From the NCBI GenBank assembly GCA_027592105.1, contig JAQCLA010000010.1, forward strand, positions 1 through 21,790: a DNA stretch of 21,790 bases. Direction: 5' to 3'. Made by a program: the position numbers and the translations under genes. This document shows positions 21,402-21,790 of this stretch, piece by piece; the stretch's first letter is position 1; the number at the start of each line of letters is the position of its first letter. The stretch comes from Pseudomonadota bacterium. GTDB lineage: Bacteria > Pseudomonadota > Alphaproteobacteria > Rhodobacterales > Rhodobacteraceae. Under the pieces are notes generated by a model, which did no database searches, was not told where the DNA came from, and saw only the letters and a program-made list of their open reading frames with translations.

Positions 21402-21790
21402 TTTCAGCCTCGCCTGCTTCGTTCACGGCCCAAGTCTGGATGCCGTTATTGTGGTAGATCGAATTGAACCCGCGCACGGCGCGCAGCTGTTCCTTGGTGG
21501 GTTGGACATAGCCTGTGCTGTCATGCGCGCGGCTTTGCAGCAAAAGCGGGCGACCGTCCCAATCGAACTCGTAGTAGAAACGGTGCATCGACTTGTCCAA
21601 GCTGGGGCCGGACATGCGCGCCTGATGCCAGGTGATGCCGCCATCGATGGTGACATCCACGCGCGGGATGGTGCCGCGACCCGACCATGCAACGCCTGTC
21701 AGAACCGTTGGGCCGGGGCCATGGGTGATGGGCGCTTGCGGGCTGGGGTTGGTGATGACGGATTTGGCGTCCATCTCCCATGTGAAGCGG
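21385..21790 (-). CDS. soxC: SoxC, sulfane dehydrogenase molybdoprotein subunit, partial (C-terminal part)
   Basis: The gene enters from the right edge; about 134 C-terminal residues are visible, in frame from RFTWEMDAKSVITNPSP. It carries the Mo-cofactor oxidoreductase dimerisation domain: TGVAWSGRGTIPRVDVTIDG, TWHQARM, FYYEFDWDG, LLLQSRAHDSTGYVQPTKEQ and YHNNGIQTWAV. These are typical of SoxC and related sulfite oxidases. The Mo-binding domain lies outside the window. SoxC with SoxD removes six electrons from the sulfane sulfur on SoxYZ in the periplasm. It overlaps soxD by 17 bases. Confidence 0.93.
   Translation of the reverse strand, partial: RFTWEMDAKSVITNPSPQAPITHGPGPTVLTGVAWSGRGTIPRVDVTIDGGITWHQARMSGPSLDKSMHRFYYEFDWDGRPLLLQSRAHDSTGYVQPTKEQLRAVRGFNSIYHNNGIQTWAVNEAGEAENVEIG

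Noticed and set aside
20409..21467. A 352-codon plus-strand open frame opposite soxD
   Set aside because: Shadow of soxD, which has two haem motifs and a signal peptide; no support for the antisense product.
1..21790. CRISPR arrays, tRNA or rRNA genes, insertion sequences, phage or defence genes
   Set aside because: No regularly spaced repeats, cloverleaf genes, transposase or integrase motifs, or terminal inverted repeats were seen; the region looks like ordinary chromosomal metabolic DNA.

Overview
The window is high-GC alphaproteobacterial DNA, most likely from a member of the Rhodobacterales. The evidence is a Shemin-type 5-aminolevulinate synthase, a Paracoccus-style sox (thiosulfate oxidation) gene order, several ABC transporters with roseobacter-like architecture, and heavy use of ATGA, GTGA and TTGA stop/start overlaps. 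No rRNA, tRNA, insertion sequence, phage gene or CRISPR array was seen. No gene-free stretch exceeds 300 bases; the longest is about 250 bases (3143-3393), and it holds a promoter with two operator-like palindromes.

Layout from left to right. (1) 1-3142, minus strand: a Zn/Mn-type (cluster A-I) ABC importer, in transcription order binding protein, ATPase, a long permease with an extra cytosolic C-terminal domain, and a second permease cut by the left edge. Its promoter region carries two TTGCGA-N5-TCGCAA boxes exactly 30 bp apart. (2) 3394-5506: a compact metal-response cassette. A CsoR/RcnR-family repressor reads left. Divergent from it, across a G/C-tract palindrome, are a His-rich small protein, a HupE/UreJ_2-type membrane protein and a membrane-anchored protein with a GOLD-like 'HGWFWRN' motif. 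The repressor has the His-Cys-His-Cys ligand spacing of nickel sensors such as InrS, so I infer a nickel or related metal cassette. Its transport direction and function are, as far as I know, undescribed. (3) 5594-14524, minus strand: a sugar-acid operon of three Gfo/Idh/MocA dehydrogenases, a complete carbohydrate ABC importer and mannonate dehydratase (uxuA). A divergent SDR dehydrogenase (14683-15426) shares a 158-bp control region that contains two inverted repeats. Together these suggest import and redox conversion of a hexuronate- or aldonate-related compound to D-mannonate, then to 2-keto-3-deoxygluconate. (4) 15414-21790, minus strand: the 3' part of a sox operon, in transcription order soxC (partial), soxD, soxE, soxF, a DUF302 protein, 5-aminolevulinate synthase and a YeeE/YedE (SoxT/TsuA-like) sulfur transporter.

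How the parts work together. SoxCD and SoxEF are periplasmic sulfur-oxidising electron-transfer proteins that need c-type haems. A dedicated ALA synthase translationally coupled inside the same operon would tie haem precursor supply to sox expression. The terminal transporter would move thiosulfate or sulfur species, and an FNR-like TTGAC-N4-ATCAA site lies directly in front of it.

The most promising leads for something undescribed are the HupE/UreJ_2, His-rich and GOLD-like metal cassette with its InrS-like sensor; the ALA synthase embedded in the sox operon; and the three-dehydrogenase, SDR and UxuA sugar-acid operon, which has neither a uronate isomerase nor a classical UxuB in view. All family assignments come from reading motifs by eye; no database search was run.
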